From assembly GCA_040954595.2 (NCBI GenBank), contig CM082588.2, forward strand, positions 7,812,001-7,876,000: 64,000 nucleotides of DNA, given 5' to 3'. A model generated the notes under the pieces. That model was given only the letters and a program-made list of their open reading frames with translations, was not told where the DNA came from and searched no databases. Below, one piece after another: positions 22,237-35,374 of the stretch (position 1 is its first letter; each line of letters begins with the position of its first letter). The position numbers and the translations under genes are program-made. Source of the stretch: Balanoglossus misakiensis. Lineage: Eukaryota > Hemichordata.

Positions 22237-25200
22237 ATACTTCTGCAGGGTTTGAGTGGCTTAAAGACTATCTCAAAGAATTGTACAGCCATGACTTTGA
22301 CAAGTTCCAACCTCTGCCATGGAATGAAAACTTCTCACTCCATTTATCTGATGTCTATACCCGACTGAAGATGGTAGAGGTTGATGAAAGGGGTAAGATC
22401 ATTGAGAACAATGAAGAAAATGACACTGTAGTTCATGAGAGTGCAATATTTGAAGAGATCATTGAGGACAATGAAGAAAATGACACTGTAGTTCATGAGC
22501 ATGCAATATTTGAAGCAGATAGAAAAGGAGTGAGACCACGTAGAATTAAAGCTGCAAGCAGCATTGTCCGGGCCCAAGCTCTATTATCTGATCTGATGCT
22601 GATATAGTGTTAAGTAGATCAAAGGTCACCCGAGGTCACCCAACATTTAGGCAAAATATTTTGACCCCATACTGGTCCATGTATAACAAAAACAAAACCT
22701 CTAGGTCTACTGGTTCATCATTAATTAGGTATGTGCATATTTAATGAGGTCAGCAGGGGTCAAAGGGGTCACAAAAAGTAGCAAAATATTTTGATCACAC
22801 ACTAATCCACATACATCAAAAACCAAACTTATAGCCCTATTGGTTAGCCTGGAATTAGATATGCAGAAAAATGATGTGTCAAAAGTAGGTCAAAGGTCAT
22901 TGCCAAAATTACCAAAATATTTATAGCATATTCTTGTCATATGATGATTCATATCCATAAAAAGAATTTCTGTGCTATCAATTTTTAGGCTAGAAAGGGA
23001 ATTTTTACTTTTTAATCGTTTTTCACAAAATCCAATATGGCCGCCATAATCTTCGACCAATCACATTCCTCTTCGCAAACTTGATAGACATCTGTTTAAT
23101 GACCACACACACCAAATCTTGTGACTCGGTTATCGCCGGTTCTTGAGAAGAAGATTTTTGAAATTTTACTAAGGTTTTACGAAAATCCAATATGGCCGCC
23201 ATAATCTTCGACCAATCACAAAGATCTTCGCAAACTTGATAGACATCAGATAGGTGACTACATACCCCAAACCCCGTGTCTCGGTTATCACCAGTTCTAG
23301 AGAAGAAGATTTTTGAAATTTAAGCCGGATTTCAGAAAAAAAATTGTAGCAAAAAAACTGCAACATTGACAGCAAAATATCCAATTACAAAAATGATGGG
23401 TAGAAGGTAGACTACCTGCACACCAAATTTGAAGTCGATCTGACTTGTAGTTTCTGAGATCTAAGATTTGCATTTTTTCAGAAAATCCAATATGGCCGCC
23501 AGGTCACGTGACCAATTAAAAATTCAAGGGTTCAATGCACATCTACTCATTGACCTTGACCACTGTAGCAAGTTTCAGAAGTGTACCTGCAGCGGTGTCT
23601 GAGATCTAGAGCGACAAAGAATTGACACAAGAAAAAAGAAAGAAAGAAAGAAAGAAAGACAGAAAAACCCCAACGAAACCAATAGGGCCCAAGCGCTGGC
23701 TTGCGCTTGGGCCCTAATAAGAATTGAAGGACCTCCAGCTATTGGCAAGTCAATGTTTTCTAGAAAGCTGGCCTACAACTGGGCTTGTGGAAAATTAGAA
23801 CAATTTAAATTAGTCTTTCTGTTGGAAATGAGATATATGAGTAAAGAATCAATCATAGAAACCATATTTGATCAATTACTTCCTGATGATGCAGAAATTT
23901 CCAGAGATGATCTTGACAAAGTTCTGAAAAGGAATGCAGATTCTGTGCTGTTCCTCTGTGATGGTTTGGATGAAATGTGTAAGGATTTCAAGGAAAGTTC
24001 CAATATAAGTCGGATTATTGCAAAGAAATTATTGCCAAGATGTACAGTAGCTATCACAACCAGGCCCCATGAATGTGACACACAGCTGAAAAACTGTGAT
24101 TCACATTATCACATACAGGGTTTCACAGAGAGTGATTGTAGGGAATATATCATGAAGTACTTCAAGCATGAGTCTGAGACTGGTGAGAATTTGATCACAA
24201 ATTTACAACAAAACCTCGAGTTTGAATGGTTGGATGATTTCCTTAGTAATCCCTTACATGTTTCATTTCTTTGTGTACTGTGGGAGGATCATCAAGATGG
24301 TGACCATTTCCCAACTAGAGTGACAGAGTTGTATTTTGAAGTATTGCAGTGTATTTTGAAGAGGTATTGTTCCAAGACTGGAGTCAGTCTTGATGAACAA
24401 GGAGAAGTACCCGTTGATATCATGGCTGATGTAAATAAACTGGCTGTCATTGCTTATAATTATCTGAAACAGGGCAAAATACTCATAAATGAGGTAGATC
24501 TGATGCCAACATGGCTCTTGTCACTAGGGTTACTTGTGCGTGATTGCGGTGTATCTCGCACAAAACCAAAGAAAGTTTGTTTCTTCTGTCACCAAACTTG
24601 GCTGGAATATTTTGCTGCTTTACATATTGCTGAATGTGTGAAGGATACTGCTTCCTTTGATGAGTTTCAATTTCTATCTGTCGACATTCACCGCAATTTC
24701 CAAGTCTTGGTATTTCTGACTGGCACTCTGAAGGAGAAAGCTGGTCCAGTATTTAAGGAAGTTGGGATGGAGACGTGCAAGTCTGCAGATGATGTTGGCT
24801 TTAACAGCTATATAGCTTTCTTACATGAAAGTGTCAATTATCAAGTATATTTGAAATTCATAGAACCCATCCTTTATCAATTTAAGTGTATCATTTTTGA
24901 ATCCTTTTTGTATTTTGCAGCAAGACCTTCTATGGGTGTCAATTCTTTGTCTTCACCATCACCATATTTTCTAAGTGTCGATGTGAATTTTTGTACATTG
25001 TATTATAAAGATAGTTACTTGATGATAATCCTTGATATACTGAAGTATAAACACTCACATGAAAGTAGACCTAAATTTGATAACGATCTCCAGTTAGATA
25101 TCAACAAAATGCAATCATCACAGATTTCCTATTTGGCAGAGGCACTGGAGAAGAATCTCATTTCTCTTGAATGGCTTGTGTTGATTGTGACTTCATCCAG

Positions 25201-26281
25201 TGTCAAGAATCTGCTTCAGTTGGCAAAAGCTATCAGAGAAACCAAAGCGGTACAAAACATTCATATCATTGTATTTGATATGGATAATGTTGTTGACAGC
25301 ACTCCCAATGAAAAATGTAAGCAAGGCACCTCAAATAAAGAAACAGATTTGACATCACACACTTTAAGAGACCTTATAGAAAATGCTGTGAAAAATAAGC
25401 ATATTGATTGTTTGTCATTGCATACAATACACTGGTCTGACCATCAATGGGAGAATATTGATAACATTGTTACATATAAGTCATTGAAACAGGCCAGGCA
25501 CTTTTGTAATATTGTGGAAACCAGAACGGCAGCTTTAAATAGCGTATTATTGAAAGTTGCTGATATGCTTGAACACTGTCAATCTACCAAGGTTTGTCAT
25601 GCGGTACATGTACTTGTTGATAGTGTCAGATATTCTGCCATTGAGGGCAGTACTGCAAGAGCTTTGTTAAAAGCTGTTAAAAACATCAGCAAAACAATTA
25701 AATCTCTTAGTTTGTTTGTCACATCAGAATTTGTAAATAGACGTTATATATCTGATGTTGTGAATAATATTATACACATTTTGATGTCTAACACCACATT
25801 AGAGGATCTTAAGTTACTTCTAGAGATTGAAAATGTTGATGCTGTATCGAAGTTTATTCAATGTAATAAGAATGTCAAGTCACTGTCCTTTGCTCTGTAT
25901 CAGTCCAGAATGAGCACAGACTATTTATGTTCAGCTCTCTGTGCTGCTTTGAGTTCCAATACAACTCTGGAAAGCTTTATGCTGGAGTTTTGTTATGAGT
26001 TTGATATAGTTCATAGAAACCCTGAACTTTCCACTGAGCATAAGTTTATAAGTCAATTGATTTTACCAACACATAGGTTATTGTGTGACGGAAAAACTGC
26101 ATTGAAGACAATTTCATTAACTTTTCAATCATTTAGTCAAGAACGCAGGGATGATATTGTCAATGTCATGACCGAGTATTTTAAAGGAAATGTTTCAGGG
26201 TCATACCAATACACTGTGAAGAGGTCGATCATGTATAACATGTATTTTCACGTTCTGAAAGTATCGATCAGTGGACCCTAG
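22237..26281 (+). pseudogene. Copy C NACHT-LRR exon, split by a transposon at the P-loop
   Basis: The exon starts after 'tttttctacag' and reads through two acidic 20-residue repeats to RKGVRPRR. There a 1,172-bp element (22546-23717) is inserted. The frame then hits TAG at 22605-22607 inside the element. The second part, 23718-26281, resumes exactly at RIEGPPAIGKS and is open to the stop. Removing the element restores one continuous frame, so this looks like a recent inactivation of an otherwise intact copy. Transcripts reading through would lose the ATPase, leaving a HEPN-coil-MYND protein. Confidence 0.85.
22546..23717. mobile_element. 1,172-bp non-autonomous element with terminal hairpin (Helitron-like?)
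   Basis: The ends were set by comparison with uninterrupted copies: 'gtagaa|taagaatt' is split between A and T with no duplication needed (an AAT duplication is the alternative reading). The 3' end is a perfect 13-bp stem (AGGGCCCAAGCGC and its complement, 23684-23715) closing in CTAA. A (GAAA)n microsatellite lies just inside (about 23631-23666). The 5' end has a GCTGC-AA-GCAGC mini-hairpin. A/T insertion, a 3' hairpin, CTRR and a microsatellite recall Helitron/Helentron-derived elements, but the 5' TC is missing. There is no open frame of note. Internal repeats containing AATATGGCCGCC start at 23031, 23186 and 23486. Confidence 0.65.
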
Positions 26282-26564
26282 AGAATGCTGAATGCTACAT
26301 TTGCATAAGATGCATTCTCCTATATAGGGGAAACTCCATGAAAAATTGTAAACTTTAAATATTTTTTTACATACACTTAATTTAAGGTACAGATATAAAT
26401 ACTGGTATACCAGGTAACAGACTATACTATAGACATCAATGCTTGCACAGTTAGACAAACTGTCAAGGGATTTTCAACATATTGTATCTAGATGGAAACA
26501 TAATCAATTTACTAAGGACACACAAAGTGAAAAAATAAACAAAATTTGATTTGTTCACTTTATA

Positions 26565-27425
26565 ACAGTACTAGAATCAAATATCTACAATAAAGTGCTT
26601 TCCTTGACCGGAACTATGACAATTTCAATAGGCTTATGAGTTCCACAGATTTACGGGTATTATTGAATATTTGCAAGTATGTTTATAAAGCTATGGCTGT
26701 GAGAAGAACAGCCACTTATAGGATGAATAATATTGTTCAACTTTCTTTGTATTTGTGTAGTCAGCATTCACTTTGTATTTGTGTGATGTATTACTTTATT
26801 TGAGAACTGGATGTTCTCCTTGCATTTGGACCTGAGGTCTTCAAACGCAATAAATTACTTTTATTATTACTGGCTGTGAGAAGAGCAGCCACTTGCCACA
26901 CATAGAGTGTATAATATTGTTCAACTTTCTTTGTATTTGTGTAGTCAGCATTCACTTTGTATTTGTTTGATGTATTACTTTATTTGAGAACTGGATGCAT
27001 CTCCTTGCATTTGGACCTGAGGTCTTGAAACGCAATAAATTACTTTTATTATTACTGGCTGTGAGAAGAGCAGCCACTTGCCACTCATAGAGTGTATAAT
27101 ATTGTTCAACTTTCTTTGTATTTGTGTAGTCAGCATTCCACTTTGTATTTGTGTGATTGTATTACTTTATTTGAGAACTGGATGTTCTCCTTGCATTTGG
27201 ACCTGAGGTCTTCAAACGCAATAAATTACTATTATTATTACTGGCTGTGAGAAGAGCAGCCACTTGCCACTCATAGAGTGTATAATATTGTTCAACTTTC
27301 TTTGTATTTGTGTAGTCAGCATTCCACTTTGTATTTGTGTGATTGTATTACTTTATTTGAGAACTGGATGTTCTCCTTGCATTTGGACCTGAGGTCTTAA
27401 AATGCAATAATATAATTATTATTAC
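26565..27425 (+). repeat. LINE 3' tail remnant, four tandem units (copy C 3' flank)
   Basis: The first unit bears the RT-like remnant. Further units start with 'ggctgtgagaagagcagcc' near 26873, 27056 and 27240, each ending in an (ATT)n tail. This is the largest expansion in the window. Confidence 0.7.
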
Positions 27426-27689
27426 TAAGGACACAATTTGTATGTAAGGAAATATGCGGAGAGTGGCAGAATATTTATTTAAACCAAGTGACACACTTTT
27501 GTAAGACACATTCCTGTACAGATTCAATTTAGATCTGTTTCTAACCTCTGTCCAAAATGCCAACATTTGCTAGAAATTGTACAAAACTTATCAAGTTTGG
27601 AGATGGCACAACAAGAGTTTATATATCTAACTCATTGTTATACATTTGCTTATTTCTATTTATTGCTTTACTTTATTATTTTTTTATTG

Positions 27690-27775
27690 AAATGTTTTTT
27701 CTTAATTTCTATAGAACCTGTAAATGAGACTTGTTCCACTTGGTCTTCCTTGAAATAAATAAAGTCTGAGAAAAA
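27690..27775 (+). terminator. Candidate terminal 3' UTR block and poly(A) signal, copy C
   Basis: 'cttaatttctatag' is followed by the conserved block and AATAAATAAA from 27754. Confidence 0.35.
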
Positions 27776-27906
27776 AATCAATTCTGCAAAATCTGTTTTC
27801 TTTAGAATGAATGAAGAGATTGAAAGTTGTATTAGGTAAAGCGAGGGGAACATATTATTAAATGAATGTAAAAGTTGGACTCTGATGCAACTAATGCAAA
27901 ATATAT

Positions 27907-28261
27907 TTAAGGGACAAAGTCTCTCTCTCGTTGCCCCTTTTTCCACTAATTAGGTTAAATACAAGACAACGTTTATGTCATTCTATATGTGGATATATAG
28001 TGAATCAACGTTCGACTACACACAAATTCCATCCAACTTGTAGACACAAGAGTGAAAAAACTCACCAAAATGAATAATCGGTGTTTACCATTTATCCATT
28101 TTGGCGGGATTTTTACTCTCATATCTTACAGACGGGATGGAAGTTGTGTGTCGTTGAATGTGGATTCTCTTATATCCACATGTAAAATAATCTGCACGGT
28201 GTCTTGTATCAAACAGAATTAATGGAAAAAGGCCTGCGAGAGAGAGACTTTGTCCCTTTAA
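27907..28261. mobile_element. 355-bp palindromic TTAA-ended MITE
   Basis: The ends are TTAAGGGACAAAGTCTC and its complement (GAGACTTTGTCCCTTTAA). The interior halves mirror each other ('ccatccaacttgtaga' against 'tacagacgggatgg'). It is the most complete member in the window. It marks where C-flank homology gives way to the unique centre between C and D. Confidence 0.7.
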
Positions 28262-29930
28262 TGATAATGCAATATTTTGAAGAGAGAGCTATGCTCACCA
28301 ACATACATATCTCACCCACCGATTGGGGAAATGTGTTGTTCCTCCGGGAGTGGCACTGCAACAAATGTCGCCGACAGAACTAACTGTAAGTGTATGTAAA
28401 GAATGATGTAGCTGAGTTGCAATCCTTCTTGTACGAGCAAGACAACCGGCCACTGCATGATTTTCAGAAAATTAACAACTCTAAATCTGTGATTTGACAT
28501 TTTAATCCCACCTTGGTTTAATAAGAGGGATGTCCTTAGAATGGAATTGATGTCACATGGCAAACTATCATGCATCCATTCTTACGAAACTAAACATTGT
28601 CTAATTGCGAGATGTTTTTTTGAGGATGGCAGTCGACCGAGCATCGATAGTTTTTGAAAAGTGTATGCAGACCAGTGTGAAATATGTGAGGGCTCAGGTG
28701 ACATCTATGAAGTATACTCCTTTCACGTAGACCGAGGACTTGGGCTGAACCACACCCTCTATTCCATCGTTCGACTGTTCCAGTGATGAGAAGAAAGTGG
28801 AAACAAGATAGTTTGGTGGGAGATCAATATTCTCCATCCCTGAAACCTTCAATCCATACCGGTAAAAACCTCGATGTTACTTACCGGTAATATACTACCA
28901 AAGGGTGCTCGCTTCTCGGCGTTTTGCCATGGAGAATATGGACGAAAAATAATAAAATCACCATAGACGAATCTGTAGCCTCTTGAGAAATTACACTGGC
29001 TGTCCACCATGTCCCACCATTGCGTTTTTAATTCCATGCCAGTGATGGATAAAATAAAATGCATCGTAAATGCAAAGATTTATAGCAGTCGGCCTAATAC
29101 TTACCAAAGCGATTAATATAACACAAATCTTTTAACTTGGCCTTAAAAGGTAAAAAAGATGCCCGCGTTCATTGCAATTTGAGATTCAAACAATAGTTTT
29201 GTGAAATACCGTTAAATTGTATTAACTCCCACCACCGTGGAACGAACTCAAGTGTCCAACTCCTTTACTGTAGAACGAACTAACTTTAGGAGCTGAAAGT
29301 CACTCCTTTATACAAACATACTCATGCTTTGATGTACTGCAGTTACAATGCAAACCAGAATACAATTAAAAAGCATTTCACAAAACTATTATTTGAATCC
29401 CATGTTGTTAACGCAGGTAGATGTGTCAAATACACGTTCGCCGATAGACAATTAAGTCAGATATAAATTAGTCTACGTCATGTGGGTAACTACATTTCCA
29501 AGGTGTGAACTCGCCCGCATGGTCTGCTAAAGTTCACACCCTCACAACATTTGGTGTGTGACATACCGGTACGTATATATATGTCCCGGTATACTTGTGT
29601 ACTTCTCATCATTAATTCATATTTTCAGGACACTACACTTTTGATTCCAGAAACATGCAACTCCGGATGACTTGGCAGCTGTTCCAAAATATGCTGTTTA
29701 TTTAAAGATCATGATGAATCTCAGCGTAATTTGTTTGTAAATATGTACAGTATACAACTGCCATCAGTATCATAAATATCTTTGCCAGATTGACCAAAAA
29801 ACGAGTAAAGATCTGGCACAGTGAATGTGTCTAATCACAATATGTGATTTTGCCGCCAAACGACAGGTACCTATTATAAATTGACATTATGTTACAGAGA
29901 TTACTAGTAATCTTTCTGTTGGTTGTGTTA
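28262..29930. other. Unique centre between tail-to-tail copies C and D
   Basis: No receptor sequence is found here. A fold-back segment lies at about 29183-29400: 'caatagttttgtgaaat' pairs with 'atttcacaaaactatt' some 190 bp later. A smaller hairpin 'ggtgtgaac/gttcacacc' lies at about 29500-29560. A minus-strand frame (29064 to about 28880) ends at a good donor (CCG|GTAAGT) and reads FVYGDFIIFRPYSPWQ. It has no acceptor or family match, so it is not called. Confidence 0.4.
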
Positions 29931-30054
29931 GAGAAACACTTTTACATACGTTTAACAATAAGTTCCCCTCGCTATAGATAAAACAACCTTTCAATCTTTT
30001 CATTCATTCTGTTTTAATTAAAATAAAGAAAACAGATTTTTCAGAATTGGTGTC

Positions 30055-30125
30055 TGCTCAGACTTAGTTTATTCAAGAAAGACCGACTGGAATAAGTCTC
30101 ATTTACAGGCTCTATGGAAAAAGAA
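30055..30125 (-). terminator. Candidate terminal 3' UTR block and poly(A) signal, copy D
   Basis: This is the minus-strand counterpart of the block after the other copies. A single AATAAA lies on the minus strand at 30073-30068. Confidence 0.35.
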
Positions 30126-30414
30126 AATAAAAAAAAAACATTTCAATATAAAACAATGAAGTTAAACAATAATTATAAATAAGCAAATGCATAATAATGA
30201 GTTAAGATATATAAACTCCTGTTGTGCCATCTCCAAACTTGATAAGTCTCATACAATTTCCAGCAAATGTTGGCATTTTTGCACAGAGGTAAGAAACAGA
30301 ACTAAATTGAATCTGTACAGGAATGTGTCTTACAAAAGTGTATCACTTGGTTTAAATAATAATTCTGCTACTCTCTGCATATTTCCTTACATACAAATTG
30401 TGTCCGTAGTAATA

Positions 30415-30905
30415 ATAATAGTAATTTATTGCGTTTCAAGACCTCAGGGCCAAATGCAAGGAGAACATCCAGTTCTCAAATAAAGTAATACATCACACAA
30501 ATACAAAGTGAATGCTGACTACACAAATACAAAGAAAGTTGAACAATATTATACACTCTATGAGTGGCAAGTGGCTGCTCTTCTCACAGCCAGTAATTAT
30601 AATAGTAATTTATTGCGTTTGAAGACCTCAGGTCCAAATGCAAGGAGAACATCCAGTTCTCAAATAAAGTAATACATCACACAAATACAAAGTGAATGCT
30701 GACTACACAAATACAAAGAAAGTTGAACAATATTATTCATCCTATAAGTGGCTGTTCTTCTCACAGCCATAGCTTTATAAACATACTTGCAAATATTCAA
30801 TAATACCCGTAAATCTGTGGAACTCATAAGCCTTTTGAATTTGTCATAGTTCCGGTCAAGAAAAACACTTCGTGGTAGATATTTGATTCTAGTACTGTTA
30901 TAAAG
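30415..30905 (-). repeat. LINE 3' tail remnant, two tandem units (copy D 3' flank)
   Basis: On the minus strand it reads STRIKYLPRSVFLDRNYDKF then KRLMSS and KYVYKAM, followed by the two 'gacctgaggtcttcaaacgcaataaatt' tails. Orientation relative to its gene is the same as in the plus-strand copies, so it moved with the inversion. Confidence 0.7.
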
Positions 30906-31178
30906 TGAACAAATCAAATTGTGATTATTTGTTCACTTTGTGTGTCCTTAGTAAATTGATTATATTTCCATCTGGATACAGTATGTTGAAAATACCTTGA
31001 CAGTTTGTCTAACTGTGCAAGCATTGATGTCTGTAGTATATTCTGTTACCTGGCATATTGTATTTCTGTACCTTAAATTAAGTGTATCTAAAAATTGTTT
31101 TAAAGTTTACAAATTTTCATGGAGAATTTCCCCTATATAGCAGAATTAATCTTATGCAAATGTGGCATTCAGCATTCT

Positions 31179-34111
31179 CTATAAAGGTCCACTGATCGAT
31201 ACGGTAAGAACGTGAATATACCTTTCATAATCTAACCCGATCGGCCTCTTCACAGTGTATTGGTATGACCCTGAAACATTTCCTTTAAAATACTCGGTCA
31301 TGATATTGACAATATCATCCCTGCCTTCTGGACTTGATGATGGAAAAGTAAATGAAATTGTCTTCAATGCAATTTTTCCACCACACAATCGACTATGTGT
31401 TGGTAAAATCAATTGACTAATATACTTATGCTCAGTGGAAAGTTGAGGGTTTCTATAAATTGTATTTGACTCATGACATAAATGCAGTGCAAAGCTTTCC
31501 AGAGTTGTATTGGAACTCAAAGCAGCACATAGAGCTGAATATAAATGGTCTGTGCTCATTCTGGACTGATACAGAGCAAAGGACAGTGACTTGACATACT
31601 TATTACATTGAATAAACTTCGATACAGCATCAACATTTTCATTCTCTAGAAATAACTTAAGATCCTCTAATGTGGTGTTAGACATCAAAATATGTAAAAT
31701 CTCATTCACAACATCAGAAATTGGCAATGATCCAGATGGAACTATACAAGGTATCTTTACAAATACTGATGTGAAAAACAAACTAAGAGATTTAATTGTT
31801 TTGCTGATATTTTGAACAGCTTTGAACAAAGCTCTTGCAGTCTTGTTCTCAATGGCAGAATATCTGACAAGATCAAAATCTACAAAATGACAAACCTTGG
31901 TAGATTGACATTGTTCAAGCATATCAGCAACTTTCAGTAATACGCTATTTACACCTGTTTTGGTTTCCACAATATTATGAAAGTGTCTGGCCTGTTTCAA
32001 TGACTTAAATGGAACAATGTTATCAATATTCTCCCATTGATGGTCAGACAGGTCAAGTGTATGCAATGACAAACAATCAATATGCTCATTTTTCACAGCA
32101 TTTTCGATAAGGTTTCTTAAAGTGCGTGATGTCAAATCTGTTTCTTTATTTAAGGTGCCTTGCTTACATTTTTCATTGAGAGTGCTGTCAACAACATTAT
32201 CCCTATAATTTACAATGATATGAATGTTTTGTACCGCTTTGGTTTCTCTGATAGCTTTTGCCAACTGAAGCAGATTCTTGCTACTAGATGGAGTCACATA
32301 CAACGCAAGGCATTCTAGAGAAATGAGATTGTTCTCCAGTGCCTCTGCCAAATAGGAAATCTCTGATGATTGCATGTTGATATCTATCTGAAGATTTTTA
32401 TCAAATTTGGGTCTACTTTCATGTGAGTGTATATACTGGTACTTCAGCATATCAATGATTATCATAAAGCCACTGTCTTTACAGTGCCATAAATTGAATG
32501 TACGAAAGTTCATATCGTCCCCTACAATATATGGTGATGCTGAAGACAAAGAATTGATAACCATGGAGGATACTTCTGTACGGAAAGGTGGAAGGGTATG
32601 ATAACATTTGATATACCTTATTTGATCAAGAATGGGTTCAAAAAATGTGAAAAATGCTTGATAATTGATACTTTCATGTAAGAAAGATATAGCTTTGTTC
32701 ATTCTTGTGTCAATGTAATCATTATCTGCAAACTTGCATATTGCCATCCCAATCCCCTTAAATACTGGGCCAGCTTTCTCCTTCAGAGTGCCAGTCAGAA
32801 ATACAAAGACTTGGTCATTGTTGCAAACATAATTGTTAGTATATAGAAATTGAAACTCATCAAAGGAAGCAGTATCCTTCACACATTCAGCAATATGTAA
32901 AGCAGCAAAATATTCCTGCCAAGTTTTGTGACAGAAGAAACAAACTTTCTTTGGTTTTGTGCGAGATACACCGCAATCACGCACAAGTAACCCTAGTGAC
33001 AAGAGCCATGTTGGCATCACATCTACCTCATTTATGAGTAGTTTTCTCTGTTTCAGATAATTATAAGCAATGGCAGCCAGTTTATTTACATCAGCCATGA
33101 TATCATCGGGTACTTCTCCTTGTTCATCAAGACTGTCTCCAGTCTTGGAACAATACCTCTTCAAAATACACTGCAATACTTCAAAATACAACTCTGTCAC
33201 TCTAGTTGGGAAATGGTCACCATCTTGATGATCCTCCCACAGTACACAAAGAAATGAAACATGTAAGGGATTACTAAGGAAATCATCCAACCATGCAAAC
33301 CAGAGGTTTTGTTCTAAATTTTCGATCAAATTCTCACCAGTCTCAGACTCATGCTTGAAGTACTTCCTGATATATTCCCTACAATCACTCTTTGTGAAGC
33401 CCTCTATGTGATAATGTGAATCACAGTTTTTCAGCTGTGTGTCACATTCATGGGGCCTGGTTGTGATAGCTACTGTACATCTTGGCAATAATTTCTTTGC
33501 AATAATCCGACTAATATCAGAACTTTCCTTGAAATCATTACACATTTCATCCAAACCATCACAGAGGAACAGCACAGAATCTGCATTCCTTTTCAGAACC
33601 TTGTCAAGCTCATCTCTGGAAATTTCTGCATCATCAGGAAGTAATTGATCAAATATGGTTTCTATGATTGATTCTTTACTCATATATCTCATTTCCAAAA
33701 GAAAGACTAATTTAAATTGCTCTAATTTTCCACAAGCCCAGTTGTAGGCCAGCTTTCTAGAAAACATTGACTTGCCAATAGCTGGAGGTCCTTCAATTCT
33801 TATTCTACATGGTCTCACTCCTTTTCTATCTGCTTCAAATATTGCACTCTCATGAACAACAGTGTCATTTTCTTCATTGTCCTCAATGATCTCTTCAAAT
33901 ATTGCACTCTCATGAACAACAGTGTCATTTTCTTCATTGTCCTCAATGATCTTACCCCTTTCATCAACCTCTACCATCTTCAGTCGGGTATACACATCAG
34001 ATAAATGGAGTGAGAAGTTTTCATTCCATGGCAATGGTTGGAACTTGTCAAAGTCATGGCTGTACAATCCTTTGAGATAGTCTTCAAGCCACTCAAACCC
34101 TGCAGAAGTAT
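31179..34111 (-). CDS. Copy D NACHT-LRR exon (intact)
   Basis: The acceptor on the minus strand is 'ttcttatag'. Counting from LYSHDF, Walker A GPPAIGKS is at residues 93-100, after two acidic repeats (IIEDNEENDTVVHESAIFE). Walker B is LFLCDGLDEMCND. CHKTWQEYFAALH differs from the Leu in other copies. It ends SISGPL and a stop, one residue longer than the others because CCCTAG is CCTTTATAG. Joined to the exons at 34754-34885 and 35375-36746, it gives a 1478-residue protein with all phases consistent. Role by family: ATP-dependent oligomerising switch with a sensor-like tail. That this is an immune receptor is inference. Confidence 0.9.
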
Positions 34112-34753
34112 CTATAAGAAAAAAAAAATGAAATATTGATGGTATGACTTTAATTTGTTTTGCAGATAGTTGCTGTTTATTTTACTATTTTCACAAGCTG
34201 TAAAACATCATTGTACTAGGTATAATATAGTCAGGGGTTACATATGGTATACTAGAAGTATTATGACCCAACTACCGTAATATATGAACCACATATTGTG
34301 TTCCACATAGGCAGGGTCATGTCGTGATTACCCCCAGCTTTTTGACAGTGTCAGCTCTGCACATGAGAATACAAAAATTATGCGTGAAACATGGAAATTT
34401 TCAGTATCTTATTTATAAGTTCTTACATGTACTAAAAGGTGTTTGTGAATATTATCATACTATCTAGCTTGGTATGTAACTAGAATATAGGTTCAGACTT
34501 TAACAATGATGATTTCCAGCTCATTGAGAAATCTCCTGAGACTTGGTTAATTACTATAGCAACGGGTTGGTAGCTAAGAAATTAGAATAGGTGAATGCAG
34601 AGTTTAACAAAAAAGGAAATTGTTTGTGCCATTGAATATGGTGGGACATGTTAATTGTTTGCCCTGTGCCAGGGGAATGTCCTCCCATATAAATTGCTTA
34701 GCTACGTGAAATCTCGTGGGGTCACGTGGAGTTCAGAAAATGATCAATTGTAC

Positions 34754-34885
34754 CTTTGCATTCTTCTTTGTGACCTTTCCTCCAGTGTTGTTCCTGGCAG
34801 TCTTTCCCACAATACATCACTGCACAACAGCGTATAAACTTCTTGAGATTATCACTCTTACAGTTGCACCAAGCACAGGAAGCAT
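34754..34885 (-). CDS. Copy D MYND exon
   Basis: The 132-nt exon is phase 1 on both sides. It encodes SCAWCNCKSDNLKKFIRCC and CGKDCQEQHWRKGHKEEC. The third ligand is Phe. Intron 2 is 34112-34753, and intron 1 (34886-35374) lacks the palindromic MITE. Confidence 0.85.
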
Positions 34886-35374
34886 CTTGAGATAAAGGAG
34901 AGAATTTATAGAAAAAGTTATTTTTAATGGTGGTGTACAACAGAATCTTTTTTCAAACTAAGCAGCTCCGTGATGTCACCATGTATCAATACTTGCAGAA
35001 ACCTGGAACATATCATCACCTAAAATGATTTTAGACTCCACAGAAAAGTGGGATTGTATTATCTTGATTTCCTGATTATTCCCATTCTCATATATTGCAA
35101 AAATAATTATAAAACTTGCTTATGATATTGGTCTATGAAATCTTTGTTAATGATGCAAGACTTGAGATGTGAAATAAGCTAACCCAGATTGGCCCTCAGG
35201 GTCATCTGACCAAGTTGGAATATGAGTTCTTATCTGCACATATAATTAATTTTATGAGACCATGAAGGAAATATTAAATTTGACCAAAAATTATACAAAT
35301 TATAAAAAACCTACAAGATTGTAGATTTCAGCCATAGAAATGCATTCAACTTGTTAATCTTAATTTAATATTAC

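Noticed and set aside
22546-23717. Reading the insertion in copy C as an ordinary intron
   Set aside because: No GT/AG pair lies at the homology breakpoints. The hairpin end, microsatellite and absence from six sister copies fit a mobile element better.
28849-29064. Minus-strand 71-codon frame ending at a good GTAAGT donor
   Set aside because: The donor is attractive, but no acceptor, partner exon or recognisable domain was found. It is noted in the spacer entry only.
34722-34940. MYND exon read as a separate small gene starting in the upstream intron
   Set aside because: The upstream residues are the polypyrimidine tract and branch region. Consensus splice sites and matching phases show it is an internal exon.
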